64,000 bases of DNA from Acinetobacter sp. (GCA_031277915.1 JAITLL010000034.1:112428-176427), one strand, 5' to 3'. Shown: positions 1-9,394, counted from the stretch's first letter. Notes: generated by a model not told the origin, from the sequence alone. A program made the numbers and translations.

Positions 1-557
1 TAATTGATTTATTACCTGAATTACAACTAGAAGCGGCAGTAGCAAGTTCTCAAGCAACAGCAGACCGTCTTAAAAAACTAGGCATCGAAGTTGTAGACAT
101 GAACCATGTAGGTAGCCTTGATGCCTATGTTGATGGTGCAGATGAAATTGACCGTCATATGCATATGATTAAAGGCGGTGGTGCAGCTTTAACTCGTGAA
201 AAAATTGTAGCCTCAATTGCGAGAAAATTTGTATGTATCGTTGATGATTCGAAATGGGTTGATCAACTTGGACGTGATTTCCCGTTACCAGTCGAAGTTA
301 TTCCAATGGCGCGCTCTGCTGTAGCTCGTAAATTGGTCAGTTTAGGTGGAGATCCGGTTTACCGTGAAGGTGTGCTAACAGATAACGGTAATGTTATTTT
401 GGATGTATTTAATTTAAATATCTTAAACGCAATTGATTTGGAAAAAACGATCAATAATATCCCGGGTGTTGTGACTAACGGTATTTTTGCATTAAACCCT
501 GCAACCATTGCAATTGTTGCGACAAATAATGGTATTGAAGAGCGTACTGCACAGTAA
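1..557 (+). CDS. rpiA: Ribose-5-phosphate isomerase A, 5'-truncated by window edge
   Basis: Interconverts ribose-5-phosphate and ribulose-5-phosphate in the cytosolic pentose phosphate pathway. The frame is open from the first bases (codons begin at base 3), so the true start lies upstream of the window and about 184 residues are visible. The DGADEID motif and the following [11 protein letters not shown] motif are the substrate-binding and catalytic signatures of RpiA. The stop codon TAA shares its last base with the ATG of the next gene (TAATG), which suggests translational coupling. Confidence 0.96.
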   Translation, partial: IDLLPELQLEAAVASSQATADRLKKLGIEVVDMNHVGSLDAYVDGADEIDRHMHMIKGGGAALTREKIVASIARKFVCIVDDSKWVDQLGRDFPLPVEVIPMARSAVARKLVSLGGDPVYREGVLTDNGNVILDVFNLNILNAIDLEKTINNIPGVVTNGIFALNPATIAIVATNNGIEERTAQ

Positions 558-1237
558 TGTCTGTGGAAATGCCAGAAATTAAAATTGTTCGTCACGTAAG
601 GGCAAGAAAATTGCGCTTACGTGTTGAGCCTGCGTCTATACGACTGACTGTGCCGTTATTTTGCAGTAAGAAGCAAATTCAGCAGTTTTTAGCGCAGTCG
701 GAACAATGGTTAATCGAGACGTGGGATAAGCAAAATCAAGCTCAATCTGCCTCGTTTGAAATTCCTTCGGAAATTTATTTTTTTAACCAAGAACAACCAT
801 TTCAAATTGTTGTACAAAAGCAACATCGTATTTTTCAGTTTGATTGGGAAAATCATCGTTTATTGATTAAAGACCAACAAGCTTACCAAGCTTTACAAAA
901 TGCCGTGATTGCTTATGCCAAGCAAGAGTTACCACTTCTTTTATCAGAACTGAGTCAAAAAACACGGCTGAGTTATGCAGAGTGCGCAATTCGACGTCCT
1001 AAAACACGTTGGGGCAGCTGTAGTAGTCAGCATAATATTATGTTGCATGCAGGATTAGTGCTTATGCCTGTTCAAATTACGCGGTATGTATGTATTCATG
1101 AGCTAGCACACACCAAACACTTCGATCATAGTCCTGCATTTTGGGCCGAAGTTGCTAAGTTCGACCCTAACTATATACAGCATCGCAGACAACTAAAGGG
1201 TAATCCATTGCCTGCGTGGTGGTATGTCACAGTTTAA
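557..1237 (+). CDS. YgjP-like zinc metallopeptidase-domain protein (DUF45 / M48-like)
   Basis: 226 residues with HELAH at about residues 180-184, a gluzincin-type HExxH zinc site, after the RPKTRWGSCSS motif typical of the YgjP/DUF45 family. The distal H-SPAFW segment supplies the usual family C-terminal motif. The substrate is unknown; relatives are described only as putative cytosolic metalloproteases. No signal peptide or membrane segment is seen. The start overlaps the rpiA stop by one base, so the two genes are probably co-transcribed. The 3' end overlaps the convergent lipoprotein gene by four bases. Confidence 0.85.
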   Translation: MSVEMPEIKIVRHVRARKLRLRVEPASIRLTVPLFCSKKQIQQFLAQSEQWLIETWDKQNQAQSASFEIPSEIYFFNQEQPFQIVVQKQHRIFQFDWENHRLLIKDQQAYQALQNAVIAYAKQELPLLLSELSQKTRLSYAECAIRRPKTRWGSCSSQHNIMLHAGLVLMPVQITRYVCIHELAHTKHFDHSPAFWAEVAKFDPNYIQHRRQLKGNPLPAWWYVTV

Positions 1238-2754
1238 CTAAAGCTACATTCTAATTGAGTTGTTTGTAATACGTCGGGTGCTTTGCGGCTATCGAGACCA
1301 GCTTGGGCACTCACTATTTTATTTGCCTTAATGTGTAACTGTATAAAGTTATATTGCTGTGTTGAATTGTTCGGTTCAGATGAACTGGAATTAAGCAAGT
1401 AACTATAACTTGCAGCGTCAGTCTGCAATAAGTTATCGGTACTATCTGCACTTAAAGCAGAACGATAAATTTGAGAACCTTGAATTAATTCAATTTGACC
1501 ATTGGCACGGAAATTAAGTTGGCAGCCTGATGCGCTGTTTTCATAGTGGCCGACTAAATAATCTGTAGCAGGGAGTTTAGGGTCAGAAATATTAATACTA
1601 GTTAAACCTTGTTTACATGGATAAGCAGAACCATTACAAGTCGCCGTAATACCACTAAAACCGACAGCACGTCGATAATCACCAGCACCATCTATGCGGA
1701 AAAAATCAGTTGTATTGCCAGAAGGTACAACGCCGGAATAGAGTTTCTTTTGTAAAAGAGCATATCCTGTTTGATCTAAACTAGATTGGCTTTGTGAATC
1801 TGCTAATTGCAATGTGGCAACTTTTAAATTAGTCGCAAAATAATCGCGAGTTACTTTTTGATTGGCTGCCATATCTAACAGGGTGTTTTTTGATGGGTCA
1901 ATATTATCGGGTGATGGAATAAAAATAGGTGTCATGGTCGTATTGTCACCGATAAGCTTTTTACCGTCTAAATATCCATCTTTTAAATCAGTCGCAAGGC
2001 TATTTGTGAGTTCTTGATATGCATTGGTACTGCCATGAATCGTATTCCAATATTGTAAATAGCCAAGGCTAAGATAGCTATCAACATAGGTAGTTGGTTG
2101 CTTGGTGGAGTACTGTAATAAATTTAGAACAGTCAGAGGGCTGGCAGGACTCAAACTTGGGATGGCAGCATCTTTAAAAGCGCTAATAAGAGCCGTATAA
2201 ACATCTTGAGAAGCCAAATCAACATGTGATTGTTCAATACGAGTCGGATCTATAGTTTCTTGAGGAAGTTGTCCTGATCTGATGACAGCACGTTGGTAAA
2301 TTGCTTCAGAACTTGGACTAATGAACTGAGTTTTATTGCTGATTGAACTTGGAGTAATAAAAGCGTGATAGACCCCAGAAATATTCTGGTATGTAGACTT
2401 AATTGGATCAAATACCTGAGATGAGCTTTGCGTTATGACTTCAATGCGATAAAGGCGATTCAATTTAGTACTTGGAAGTTTAATATTATAACTCGTTAAG
2501 CTGGCAACTTGAGTATCAATCAAAATACTATTGTCAGTGTTATCATATACCTTGAGTTGAACATTGCGCAGTTCGACAGGGGTTTTCAATATAAAATCGG
2601 TCATGACTTCGGGAGTGGGCGTAGTCGGTGTTGGAGTGCTAGATGAGCCTCCACTGCTACTGCCACCTCCACATCCAACGAGCACTGCGCTTAAAATTAA
2701 AGTACTCAGGCCGAGGTACGTGCACAACTTTATTTTTCTTGATTGATCAAGCAT
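1234..2754 (-). CDS. Large putative lipoprotein, function unknown
   Basis: 506 residues. The N-terminus has a charged start, a hydrophobic stretch and a lipobox ending LVGC with the acylated cysteine at about residue 28. A Gly/Ser-rich and then Pro/Thr-rich linker (to about residue 48) follows, as in surface-displayed lipoproteins. The remaining roughly 450 residues contain no motif I recognise. Scattered Cys residues near the C-terminus (CNGSAYPC, SGCQL, LECS) could form disulfides in the periplasm or outside the cell. It is a single gene, convergent with the YgjP-like gene. Confidence 0.8.
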   Translation of the reverse strand: MLDQSRKIKLCTYLGLSTLILSAVLVGCGGGSSSGGSSSTPTPTTPTPEVMTDFILKTPVELRNVQLKVYDNTDNSILIDTQVASLTSYNIKLPSTKLNRLYRIEVITQSSSQVFDPIKSTYQNISGVYHAFITPSSISNKTQFISPSSEAIYQRAVIRSGQLPQETIDPTRIEQSHVDLASQDVYTALISAFKDAAIPSLSPASPLTVLNLLQYSTKQPTTYVDSYLSLGYLQYWNTIHGSTNAYQELTNSLATDLKDGYLDGKKLIGDNTTMTPIFIPSPDNIDPSKNTLLDMAANQKVTRDYFATNLKVATLQLADSQSQSSLDQTGYALLQKKLYSGVVPSGNTTDFFRIDGAGDYRRAVGFSGITATCNGSAYPCKQGLTSINISDPKLPATDYLVGHYENSASGCQLNFRANGQIELIQGSQIYRSALSADSTDNLLQTDAASYSYLLNSSSSEPNNSTQQYNFIQLHIKANKIVSAQAGLDSRKAPDVLQTTQLECSFS

Positions 2755-2942
2755 CCTAGCTCTCCAAAAATGAATCTGGTCGTTATTTACTGATATTTGT
2801 TTGGTTCTGACAGACCAGCAAGCGCTATGTAATTAACGCTAAAAATAAAAAAATTAAAATTACCAAGCATGAAATGGTTTTGTAAGCTTGGACATCCTGT
2901 CATACTACCGCAAGTATAGATTCAAAATTTGAGGTAATGCAC
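2755..2942. promoter_or_regulatory. Divergent intergenic region, lipoprotein gene / argC
   Basis: About 190 AT-rich bases hold the outward promoters of the lipoprotein gene (-) and argC (+). I see no clear palindromic operator. GAGG at 2931-2934 is the ribosome binding site that decides the argC start: it is eight bases from the GTG at 2943 but only two from the ATG at 2937. Confidence 0.5.
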
Positions 2943-3992
2943 GTGATTTCTGTCGGAATTGTTGGTGGAACTGGTTATACAGGCGTTGAACTATTACGTA
3001 TTTTATTACGACACCCAAAAGCGCAGGTTCGAGTTCTGACTTCACGTACAGAAGCAGGTAAACCAGTTGCTGATATGTTCCCAAATTTACGTGGGCATAC
3101 AGATCTTCAATTTTCAGATTTAAATATCGATGCACTAAAAGAGTGTGATGTTGTATTTTTTGCGACCCCACACGGTGTTGCTATGCAGCATGCTAAGGAT
3201 TTGATCGCGGCAGGAACAAAAGTTATTGATTTAGCGGCAGACTTTCGTTTACAGAATCTTGAACAGTTTGAAAAATGGTATGGCATGGAACATGCGTGCC
3301 CAGATGTATTAAAAGATTCTGTTTATGGTTTAACTGAACTAAACCGTGAAAAAATTAAACAGGCTCAAGTCATTGGTAACCCAGGTTGTTATCCAACTAC
3401 GGTTCAATTAGGTTTGGCTCCGCTTTTAAAATCAGCACAAGCACTTATTGAAACAAAAAATATTATTATTGATGCAAAATCAGGTGTTTCAGGTGCAGGC
3501 CGTAAAGCAAGTTTGGGCATGATTTATAGTGAAAACGCAGATAACTTTAAAGCTTATGGCATTGCAGGTCATCGTCATCATCCAGAAATTGTAGAAGCAC
3601 TAGAAAATATTTCAGGGCAAAAAGATGGGTTCGACGGTCTTTTATTTGTTCCCCATCTAGTTCCGATGATTCGCGGTATGCTAAGTACAATTTATGTAGA
3701 CTTAACTGAAGCGGGTAAACAAACGGATTTACAAGCATTGTATGAAAGCTTCTATGCAAATGAAAAATTTGTAGATGTTATGCCTGCAAATAGTTCACCT
3801 GAAACACGTAGTGTGCGTGGAGCAAATGAATTACGTATTGCTTTGTATAAACCACAACCAAATAAACTCATTATTTTGGCGGCTCAAGATAACCTTGTGA
3901 AAGGTGCATCTGGTCAAGCTGTACAAAATATGAACCTTATGTTTGGCTTTAATGAAGACGAAGGCTTACAAGGGATTGGTTTATTACCATAA
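2943..3992 (+). CDS. argC: N-acetyl-gamma-glutamyl-phosphate reductase
   Basis: Third step of arginine biosynthesis: NADPH-dependent reduction of N-acetylglutamyl-phosphate to the semialdehyde, in the cytosol. The N-terminal [15 protein letters not shown] is the Rossmann NADP loop, GNPGCYPT carries the catalytic cysteine (about residue 149), and HRHHPEI and [11 protein letters not shown] are family signatures. I choose GTG at 2943 (349 residues, the usual family length) over the in-frame ATG at 2937, because GAGG at 2931 is correctly spaced only for the GTG. It is monocistronic, with a strong hairpin downstream. Confidence 0.96.
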   Translation: MISVGIVGGTGYTGVELLRILLRHPKAQVRVLTSRTEAGKPVADMFPNLRGHTDLQFSDLNIDALKECDVVFFATPHGVAMQHAKDLIAAGTKVIDLAADFRLQNLEQFEKWYGMEHACPDVLKDSVYGLTELNREKIKQAQVIGNPGCYPTTVQLGLAPLLKSAQALIETKNIIIDAKSGVSGAGRKASLGMIYSENADNFKAYGIAGHRHHPEIVEALENISGQKDGFDGLLFVPHLVPMIRGMLSTIYVDLTEAGKQTDLQALYESFYANEKFVDVMPANSSPETRSVRGANELRIALYKPQPNKLIILAAQDNLVKGASGQAVQNMNLMFGFNEDEGLQGIGLLP

Positions 3993-4010
3993 AAAACTCT
4001 TTTGTGCTTC

Positions 4011-4042
4011 ACACACATTTAAATTTCGATTTAAATGTGTGT
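4011..4042 (+). terminator. 14-bp perfect hairpin with UUCG loop after argC
   Basis: Arms 4011-4024 and 4029-4042 are perfectly complementary around a TTCG tetraloop. There is no clear T-run, so it may act as an mRNA 3' end stabiliser or a weak terminator. The ATG at 4035 lies inside the right arm, which argues against that ATG as the start of the next gene. Confidence 0.6.
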
Positions 4043-4067
4043 CTTGACTCTGATCTTAAACACTGAG

Positions 4068-4826
4068 ATGACGATGCAAAACTCGGAACAGACGACTTCA
4101 GCAGAAAGTTCGTTGCAAAAGAAAAAATTTTTAAACACCAACAGACCTTTGTTTATTGGTGCAGCTATTTTAATGAGTGGTTGTTTTGCGCTCGGCTATA
4201 CAATTGGACACCGTCAAGGTTTAACTGTTGTAGGTTATGATGCAGATGCAGAGCAATTGGTTGAGGTAGTGCAAAAACAAAAAACAGCATTAGATGCAGT
4301 TAACAAAAGTCTGAATGCTGCTGTACAAGAGCGTGATGTTGCCGTTACAAATGCAAATGACTTGTTTACAGCACTTAATCAAGCCAATGCTGATAAGACT
4401 CAACAAGAAGGTATGAGTAATATCTACCGCGATATTTTAAGGCAGCGTGGTGGTTTAAGCTTAACGATCCAGAATTTAGCAATTAAGCCGTTACCAGAAA
4501 ACGCTTATGAATATCAGCTTGATCTGGTGCAAGTCAGTCCAAGCAAGCACCATGCTTCTGGTTCAGTCGAGATCAGACTGATTAAAGATACAGAAGTTTT
4601 GGTTGTGCCACTTGAAGATAAAAACTTTAACTTCAGCGATTTTGAGCGTTTAACTGGCCGTTGGACGATGCCTAAGGGTTTTACACCTCAATTTATTGAA
4701 GTGCGTTTAACAGGTGGTTCTGATACACCAGTGATTAAGCGTTTTAGTTGGCAGCGTGGTAAACCTGTCGAAACACCTTCTGCTTTTGTTGCAGAAATTC
4801 CCCAAGCTGAAGCAAATTCACAATAG
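4068..4826 (+). CDS. Single-pass membrane protein with coiled coil, function unknown
   Basis: About 252 residues. A basic N-terminal segment is followed by one transmembrane helix (roughly residues 25-45, ending GYTIGHRQG). A predicted coiled coil (LVEVVQKQKTALDAV through about residue 110) then leads to a beta-rich C-terminal domain with a WTMPKGF-type segment. The topology suggests a periplasmic domain. It resembles uncharacterised gammaproteobacterial proteins seen near clpS. Starts at 4068 or 4074 are both possible; the upstream ATG at 4035 falls in a hairpin. It ends ten bases before clpS and may be in the same transcript. Confidence 0.72.
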   Translation: MTMQNSEQTTSAESSLQKKKFLNTNRPLFIGAAILMSGCFALGYTIGHRQGLTVVGYDADAEQLVEVVQKQKTALDAVNKSLNAAVQERDVAVTNANDLFTALNQANADKTQQEGMSNIYRDILRQRGGLSLTIQNLAIKPLPENAYEYQLDLVQVSPSKHHASGSVEIRLIKDTEVLVVPLEDKNFNFSDFERLTGRWTMPKGFTPQFIEVRLTGGSDTPVIKRFSWQRGKPVETPSAFVAEIPQAEANSQ

Positions 4827-4835
4827 TAACATTAT

Positions 4836-5249
4836 ATGCGAACAAATAAGCGTCAAACAAATTTAAAAGATATTAAGGCTTCTTTTCAGCAGTCTGGCTA
4901 TGTCGATTGGCACTTCAATCCACGCTTAAGTGATTCGCAAAACGAAGATCATGATGGAGAGGTTGTTGTTCAAACAGCACCTCCTGAACTCAAGCGCCCC
5001 CCATTATATGCAGTTGTATTATTGAACGACGATTACACGCCAATGGACTTTGTAATTGAAATTTTACAACAATACTTTGCAATGAATCTTGACCAAGCAA
5101 CTCAAGTAATGCTAACAGTACACTATGAAGGTAAAGGTACTGCCGGAGTATATCCAAGAGACATCGCGGAAACCAAGGCAAACCTTGTTAATAATTACGC
5201 TCGATCGCAAGGTCATCCATTACTTTGCCAGATTGAGCCTAAAGCATAA
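4836..5249 (+). CDS. clpS: ATP-dependent Clp protease adaptor ClpS
   Basis: Adaptor that hands N-end-rule substrates to ClpA. The 137-residue protein has a disordered N-terminal extension, then the ClpS core with [15 protein letters not shown] (N-degron pocket), [20 protein letters not shown] and a closing [11 protein letters not shown]. The N-terminal extension (about 45 residues before the core) is longer than in enterobacterial ClpS. It lies ten bases upstream of clpA, the normal operon pairing. Confidence 0.96.
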   Translation: MRTNKRQTNLKDIKASFQQSGYVDWHFNPRLSDSQNEDHDGEVVVQTAPPELKRPPLYAVVLLNDDYTPMDFVIEILQQYFAMNLDQATQVMLTVHYEGKGTAGVYPRDIAETKANLVNNYARSQGHPLLCQIEPKA

Positions 5250-5258
5250 GGGGGTCAC

Positions 5259-7535
5259 ATGCTCAGTCGTCAATTAGAAGTATCATTACGTTTGGCTGTT
5301 AGCATGGCTCGTCAAAAGAGACATGAGTTTCTTACAGTTGAACACTTACTATTAGCCTTACTCGATAACGATTCGGCCGTAAATGCATTAAAGGCATGCG
5401 GGGCTGATATTGTTTCTTTACGTAAAGAATTAGAAGAATATGTAGAACAGCATACTCCTAAGCTTGGCGAAAATAGCGAGCAAGCTCCACATCCAACAGA
5501 AAGTTTCGACCGTATTTTGCAACGTGCGATTTTCCACGTGCAATCAAGTGGTGGTGACCGTACTGTTGAAGGTGCGGACGTTTTGGTCGCAATGTACTCA
5601 GAGCGTGATTCTTTTGCTGTTTACTTGCTTAAACGTCATCAAATCAACCGATTGACTTTGACTCAATATTTGTCTCATGGGACACGTAAAGAAGAAGTTC
5701 AGGTTGAAGAAGAAGTTGAAGACATTGAAGGTGAAAGCAACTCAGGCAATGCTGGGCCATTGGAACTTTATACGCTCAATTTAAATGTTGAAGCGCAAAA
5801 AGGAAAAACTGACCCACTCATTGGTCGTGAAAAAGAAATTGAGCGTACAGCACAAATTCTTTGTCGCCGTCGCAAAAATAACCCCTTACTAGTGGGCGAT
5901 CCGGGAGTAGGTAAAACCTCAATTGCAGAAGGTCTTGCATGGCTCATTGTCAATGGTAAAGCGCCAAAACCACTGAGCAATGCAGAAATTTATAGTCTCG
6001 ATATTGGTGCATTGGTCGCTGGCACGAAATATCGTGGTGACTTTGAAAAACGCTTAAAACAGTTGTTAAATGCTTTGAAGAAAAATCCAAATGCGATTTT
6101 ATTCATTGATGAAATCCATATGATCATTGGTGCAGGTTCAAGTATGGGCAGCACAATGGATGCATCGAATCTCATTAAACCCGCATTGGCAAATGGTACT
6201 TTACGTTGCATCGGTTCGACGACTTTCCAAGAATATCGTCAGGTATTTGAAAAGGATCATGCATTATCTCGCCGTTTCCAGAAAATTGACGTAAATGAAC
6301 CGAGCATTTCTGAGACTATTGATATTTTACGTGGCTTGAAAACTAAATTTGAAGATTTTCACCACGTACAATATGACGATAAAGCTTTGGTTTCTGCGGT
6401 TGAACTTTCTGCAAAATTTATTAATGACCGTTTTTTGCCAGATAAAGCAATTGATGTGATTGATGAAGCAGGTGCACAGCGCCGTTTAAAAGCAGAAAGT
6501 GAAGATAGTTTAATTACTGTAGAAAACATTGAAGACATCGTTTCTAAAATTGCGCGTATTCCGCCTAAGACAGTGTCTAAAGATGATAAATCAGTGCTTG
6601 AAAATCTTGAGCGTGATCTAAAACGTGTTGTATTTGGTCAAGATGAGGCAATCACTGCATTAGCTTCTGCAATCAAGTTATCACGTGCTGGTTTGAAATC
6701 GCCAGATAAGCCTGTCGGTAGCTTCGTGTTTGCTGGCCCAACAGGTGTAGGTAAAACTGAAGTTACAAAGCAATTAGCAAAAATATTAGGTGTTGAGCTG
6801 GTTCGTTTCGATATGTCTGAGTATATGGAACGTCATGCGGTTTCTCGCTTAATTGGTGCTCCTCCGGGCTATGTAGGTTATGACCAGGGTGGTTTGTTAA
6901 CAGACGCGATCCATAAAAATCCGCATTGTGTTTTATTGTTGGATGAAATTGAGAAAGCACATCCTGATGTGTTTAATCTCTTATTACAAATCATGGACCA
7001 TGGTGCATTGACTGACAATAATGGCCGTAAGTCAGACTTTAGAAATGTCATTATTGTACTGACTACGAACATTGGTGCAGAAAGTATTTCACGTGCAAGT
7101 ATTGGATTTACTGAGCAAGACCATAGTTCAGACAACCAAGAAGCAATGAAACGGGCATTTTCTCCAGAGTTTCGTAACCGCCTAGATAGTGTTATTCAGT
7201 TCAAGGCTTTACCAACCACAGTAATTGAATCTGTAGTTGATAAATTCTTAACAGAATTGCAAGCTCAACTAGATGACAAACAAGTAGTACTTGATGTTGA
7301 TCAAAGTGCACGTGATTGGTTAGCAACGAATGGTTATGACCGTTTAATGGGCGCACGTCCAATGCAACGTCTCATTCAAGAACACTTGAAGAAACCATTG
7401 GCTGAAATGATTCTGTTTGGTGAACTTGCAGATCATGGCGGTAATGTGGCGGTATCAGTGAAACAAGAAGATGGTAAAGCGGTTGGCTTAAAACTTGAAG
7501 TTTTTGAAGATCACCATACGGCAGAACCAGCTTAA
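5259..7535 (+). CDS. clpA: ATP-dependent Clp protease ATP-binding subunit ClpA
   Basis: Hexameric AAA+ unfoldase that feeds proteins into ClpP. The 758 residues contain a Clp N-domain repeat (about 1-145), an acidic linker ([10 protein letters not shown]), a first AAA module with Walker A GDPGVGKT near residue 214 and Walker B LFIDEIH, and a second AAA module with GPTGVGKT near residue 493 and [13 protein letters not shown]. There is no ClpB-type middle coiled coil, which identifies ClpA. A GGGGG-type ribosome binding site region (AAGGGGGT) precedes the ATG at 5259. Paired with clpS. Confidence 0.97.
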   Translation: MLSRQLEVSLRLAVSMARQKRHEFLTVEHLLLALLDNDSAVNALKACGADIVSLRKELEEYVEQHTPKLGENSEQAPHPTESFDRILQRAIFHVQSSGGDRTVEGADVLVAMYSERDSFAVYLLKRHQINRLTLTQYLSHGTRKEEVQVEEEVEDIEGESNSGNAGPLELYTLNLNVEAQKGKTDPLIGREKEIERTAQILCRRRKNNPLLVGDPGVGKTSIAEGLAWLIVNGKAPKPLSNAEIYSLDIGALVAGTKYRGDFEKRLKQLLNALKKNPNAILFIDEIHMIIGAGSSMGSTMDASNLIKPALANGTLRCIGSTTFQEYRQVFEKDHALSRRFQKIDVNEPSISETIDILRGLKTKFEDFHHVQYDDKALVSAVELSAKFINDRFLPDKAIDVIDEAGAQRRLKAESEDSLITVENIEDIVSKIARIPPKTVSKDDKSVLENLERDLKRVVFGQDEAITALASAIKLSRAGLKSPDKPVGSFVFAGPTGVGKTEVTKQLAKILGVELVRFDMSEYMERHAVSRLIGAPPGYVGYDQGGLLTDAIHKNPHCVLLLDEIEKAHPDVFNLLLQIMDHGALTDNNGRKSDFRNVIIVLTTNIGAESISRASIGFTEQDHSSDNQEAMKRAFSPEFRNRLDSVIQFKALPTTVIESVVDKFLTELQAQLDDKQVVLDVDQSARDWLATNGYDRLMGARPMQRLIQEHLKKPLAEMILFGELADHGGNVAVSVKQEDGKAVGLKLEVFEDHHTAEPA

Positions 7536-7538
7536 TCT

Positions 7539-7901
7539 ATGTTAGTTGATAGTCTTTCTATAACCCGAATACTCAGCGTTTTCGGGTTATTTATTATTAC
7601 TGCAATCGCTGAAATTTTGGGTTGCTACTTTCCTTATCTTATTTTAAAAGAAGGAAAGTCGGCATGGTTATGGTTACCTACAGTGCTGAGTTTGGCGGTG
7701 TTTGTGTGGTTGCTCACCTTACATCCTGCGGCTTCTGGGCGAATTTATGCCGCCTATGGTGGTATTTATATTTTTACTGCACTGATGTGGCTTCGTTTTG
7801 TCGATCAGGTCGCTTTAACACGCTGGGATCTTTTAGGAGGGGTAATTGTACTTTGCGGAGCAAGTTTGATTATTTTGCAGCCTCAGGGACTAATTCGTTA
7901 A
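7539..7901 (+). CDS. YnfA/UPF0060-family small membrane protein
   Basis: 120 residues with four hydrophobic helices. [10 protein letters not shown] near the N-terminus, [17 protein letters not shown] in the middle and [18 protein letters not shown] at the end are signatures of the YnfA/UPF0060 family, related to small multidrug resistance transporters. The substrate is unknown. The ATG is only three bases after the clpA stop and has no obvious Shine-Dalgarno sequence, so translation probably depends on ribosomes finishing clpA. Confidence 0.9.
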   Translation: MLVDSLSITRILSVFGLFIITAIAEILGCYFPYLILKEGKSAWLWLPTVLSLAVFVWLLTLHPAASGRIYAAYGGIYIFTALMWLRFVDQVALTRWDLLGGVIVLCGASLIILQPQGLIR

Positions 7902-7960
7902 CCATGAAAGTAGATAGTTAAATTTTAAATGTAAAATAAGAAATTTTTCTCAAAAACTAC

Positions 7961-7989
7961 TTGTCAAACTCATCAACAATGCGTATTTT
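7961..7989 (+). promoter_or_regulatory. Sigma70-type promoter of the aroG leader
   Basis: TTGTCA at 7961-7966 and TATTTT at 7984-7989 are separated by exactly 17 bases. This places the transcription start near 7996, about 30 bases before the first leader ATG. Assigned by eye. Confidence 0.55.
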
Positions 7990-8025
7990 AGAGTTAAGGA
8001 ACATTTTTTAATATTTGAGATAAAG

Positions 8026-8082
8026 ATGTTAAATCAATCTGTGAATTCTAACGCTTACTTTTATTTCTGGCAATTTAGTTAG
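8026..8082 (+). CDS. Aromatic leader peptide 1 (attenuator)
   Basis: An 18-codon ORF reading MLNQSVNSNAYFYFWQFS, with Tyr-Phe-Tyr-Phe-Trp and a further Phe near its end (codons 8056-8076). Short ORFs rich in the end-product amino acid, placed just before a terminator and a biosynthetic gene, are the hallmark of ribosome-mediated attenuation. The downstream gene is the first enzyme of aromatic amino acid synthesis. No strong ribosome binding site is present (GAGATAAAG precedes the ATG). Direct reading of codons; the function is inferred. Confidence 0.85.
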   Translation: MLNQSVNSNAYFYFWQFS

Positions 8083-8084
8083 TT

Positions 8085-8158
8085 GCCTGAGCGTATTCGG
8101 GCACGAAAGTTGCCCATCACAGTTAATACCTGATCGGCAACCCCGATCAGGTTTTTTT
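8085..8158 (+). terminator. Attenuator: competing hairpins and intrinsic terminator
   Basis: The terminator has arms CCTGATCGG (8129-8137) and CCGATCAGG (8143-8151) followed by seven T (8152-8158). Alternative pairings: 8085-8090 with 8097-8102; GGGCA 8099-8103 with TGCCC 8111-8115; and GTTGCC 8109-8114 with GGCAAC 8136-8141, which would break the terminator. A ribosome stalled on the aromatic codons would allow the first and third pairings (read-through). One finishing at the stop would favour the second, and then termination. Confidence 0.8.
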
Positions 8159-8191
8159 ATGCTTTATCTTTTTCAAATCGAGGAACTCAAA

Positions 8192-8284
8192 ATGAACAAT
8201 ATGACTTATTCATACTTTAGCAACTTTTATTGGTTTTACTTTTGCCTACCTTTGCCAACGAATAGATCCAAAACGCTCAAATAA
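8192..8284 (+). CDS. Aromatic leader peptide 2, between attenuator and aroG
   Basis: A 30-codon ORF that begins MNNMT and continues with YSYFSNFYWFYF, nine aromatic residues in twelve (codons 8207-8242). It has a good ribosome binding site, CGAGGA, at 8179-8184. It lies after the terminator, so it is transcribed only on read-through. No T-run follows it, so any control here is more likely at translation of aroG, whose ATG is 41 bases further on. This is direct reading; the role is inferred. Confidence 0.75.
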   Translation: MNNMTYSYFSNFYWFYFCLPLPTNRSKTLK

Positions 8285-8317
8285 ATGATCGGACTGATTC
8301 GGTTTCAGTCCAAAGGA
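8249..8317 (+). promoter_or_regulatory. Possible translational switch at the aroG ribosome binding site
   Basis: CCTTTG at 8249-8254, inside leader 2, is complementary to CAAAGG at 8311-8316, which overlaps the aroG Shine-Dalgarno AAAGGA. A competing hairpin GGACTGA 8291-8297 with TCAGTCC 8305-8311 lies just before it. A ribosome stalled on the aromatic run (8207-8242) would cover CCTTTG and free the site. Base pairing is seen; the mechanism is inferred. Confidence 0.45.
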
Positions 8318-8325
8318 AAAGACCA

Positions 8326-9381
8326 ATGAATGCTTTAAATACTTTACTAACTCAAAGTAATACAAAAGAAACACCAGTTAGTTTGCCTCTCCAGTTAAAA
8401 GCCAAATATCCGCTTGTGCAGACCTTCGCACGCCAAGTTGCAGAACACCGCCAAATTATTCAAAATATTCTTGCTGGTAAAGATCAGCGTTTAATGGTTA
8501 TTACAGGACCATGTTCAATTCATGATCCAGTTGCGGTTCTTGAATACGCAGAAAAATTACAAAAACTACAAGAAAAAGTAAAAGACCAAATTTTTATAGT
8601 GATGCGTACTTATATTGAAAAGCCTCGTACAACTGTGGGGTGGAAGGGCTTTATGTATGACCCAAATCTAGATGGTTCATCTAACCTACAATTAGGTTTA
8701 GAAAAATCACGTGAGCTTTATTTGCAAATTATTGAAAAAGGCTTGCCGATTGCCAGTGAAATTTTAAGTCCAATGGCAACCGGTTATTTCGATGATTTAT
8801 TGGCTTGGGGTGCAATAGGTGCTCGTACAAGTGAGTCTCAGATTCACCGTGAAATTTCAAGTCATATGCCATACAGCATTGGTTTCAAGAATGGTACAGA
8901 TGGTTCAATTCAGATTGCATTAGATGCGATTCAGTCAGCACAAAATGAGCATCAATTTTTAGGCATGAACCAACAAGGCTTGCCTTCAGTGATTCAGAGT
9001 GCTGGAAATCCATTGCCACATTTGATTTTGCGTGGAGCAAATCATGGCCCTAACTATGATTTAGCTTCAATTCAGGCAATACGTGAAAAATACAAACAAA
9101 ATCTTCCTGCATTAGTCATTGACTGTAGTCATGGTAACAGTGGTAAAGATCCTTTACGTCAGCCAGAGGTTTTGCAGAAAATCGTTGCTGAGCGTTTAAA
9201 AACTCAGGTAAAGGGTGTCATGATTGAAAGTCATTTGGTTGATGGTAGCCAAAAGATTTCTTGTGATATGACTTATGGACAGTCAGTAACTGATGGTTGT
9301 TTAGGGTGGGACAAAACTGAACAACTTTTGTTAGGTGTTGCTGAGCAATTAAAAGCGAGTGAATTAGCACATTCTGCTTAA
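8326..9381 (+). CDS. aroG: 3-deoxy-7-phosphoheptulonate (DAHP) synthase, class I
   Basis: Condenses phosphoenolpyruvate and erythrose-4-phosphate, the committed step of the shikimate pathway. The 351 residues match class I-alpha enzymes: ITGPCSIHDP near residue 60, YIEKPRTTVGWKGF, ARTSESQIHRE and DCSHGNSGKDP. Family members are feedback-inhibited by Phe, Tyr or Trp; which isozyme this is cannot be told by eye. AAAGGA at 8312-8317 is spaced eight bases from the ATG. Expression is probably governed by the two aromatic leader peptides upstream. Confidence 0.95.
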   Translation: MNALNTLLTQSNTKETPVSLPLQLKAKYPLVQTFARQVAEHRQIIQNILAGKDQRLMVITGPCSIHDPVAVLEYAEKLQKLQEKVKDQIFIVMRTYIEKPRTTVGWKGFMYDPNLDGSSNLQLGLEKSRELYLQIIEKGLPIASEILSPMATGYFDDLLAWGAIGARTSESQIHREISSHMPYSIGFKNGTDGSIQIALDAIQSAQNEHQFLGMNQQGLPSVIQSAGNPLPHLILRGANHGPNYDLASIQAIREKYKQNLPALVIDCSHGNSGKDPLRQPEVLQKIVAERLKTQVKGVMIESHLVDGSQKISCDMTYGQSVTDGCLGWDKTEQLLLGVAEQLKASELAHSA

Positions 9382-9394
9382 TGATTTAGCATTT

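Noticed and set aside
2937-2942. ATG start for argC two codons before the GTG
   Set aside because: Only two bases separate it from GAGG at 2931-2934, while the GTG at 2943 is spaced eight bases and gives the usual protein length.
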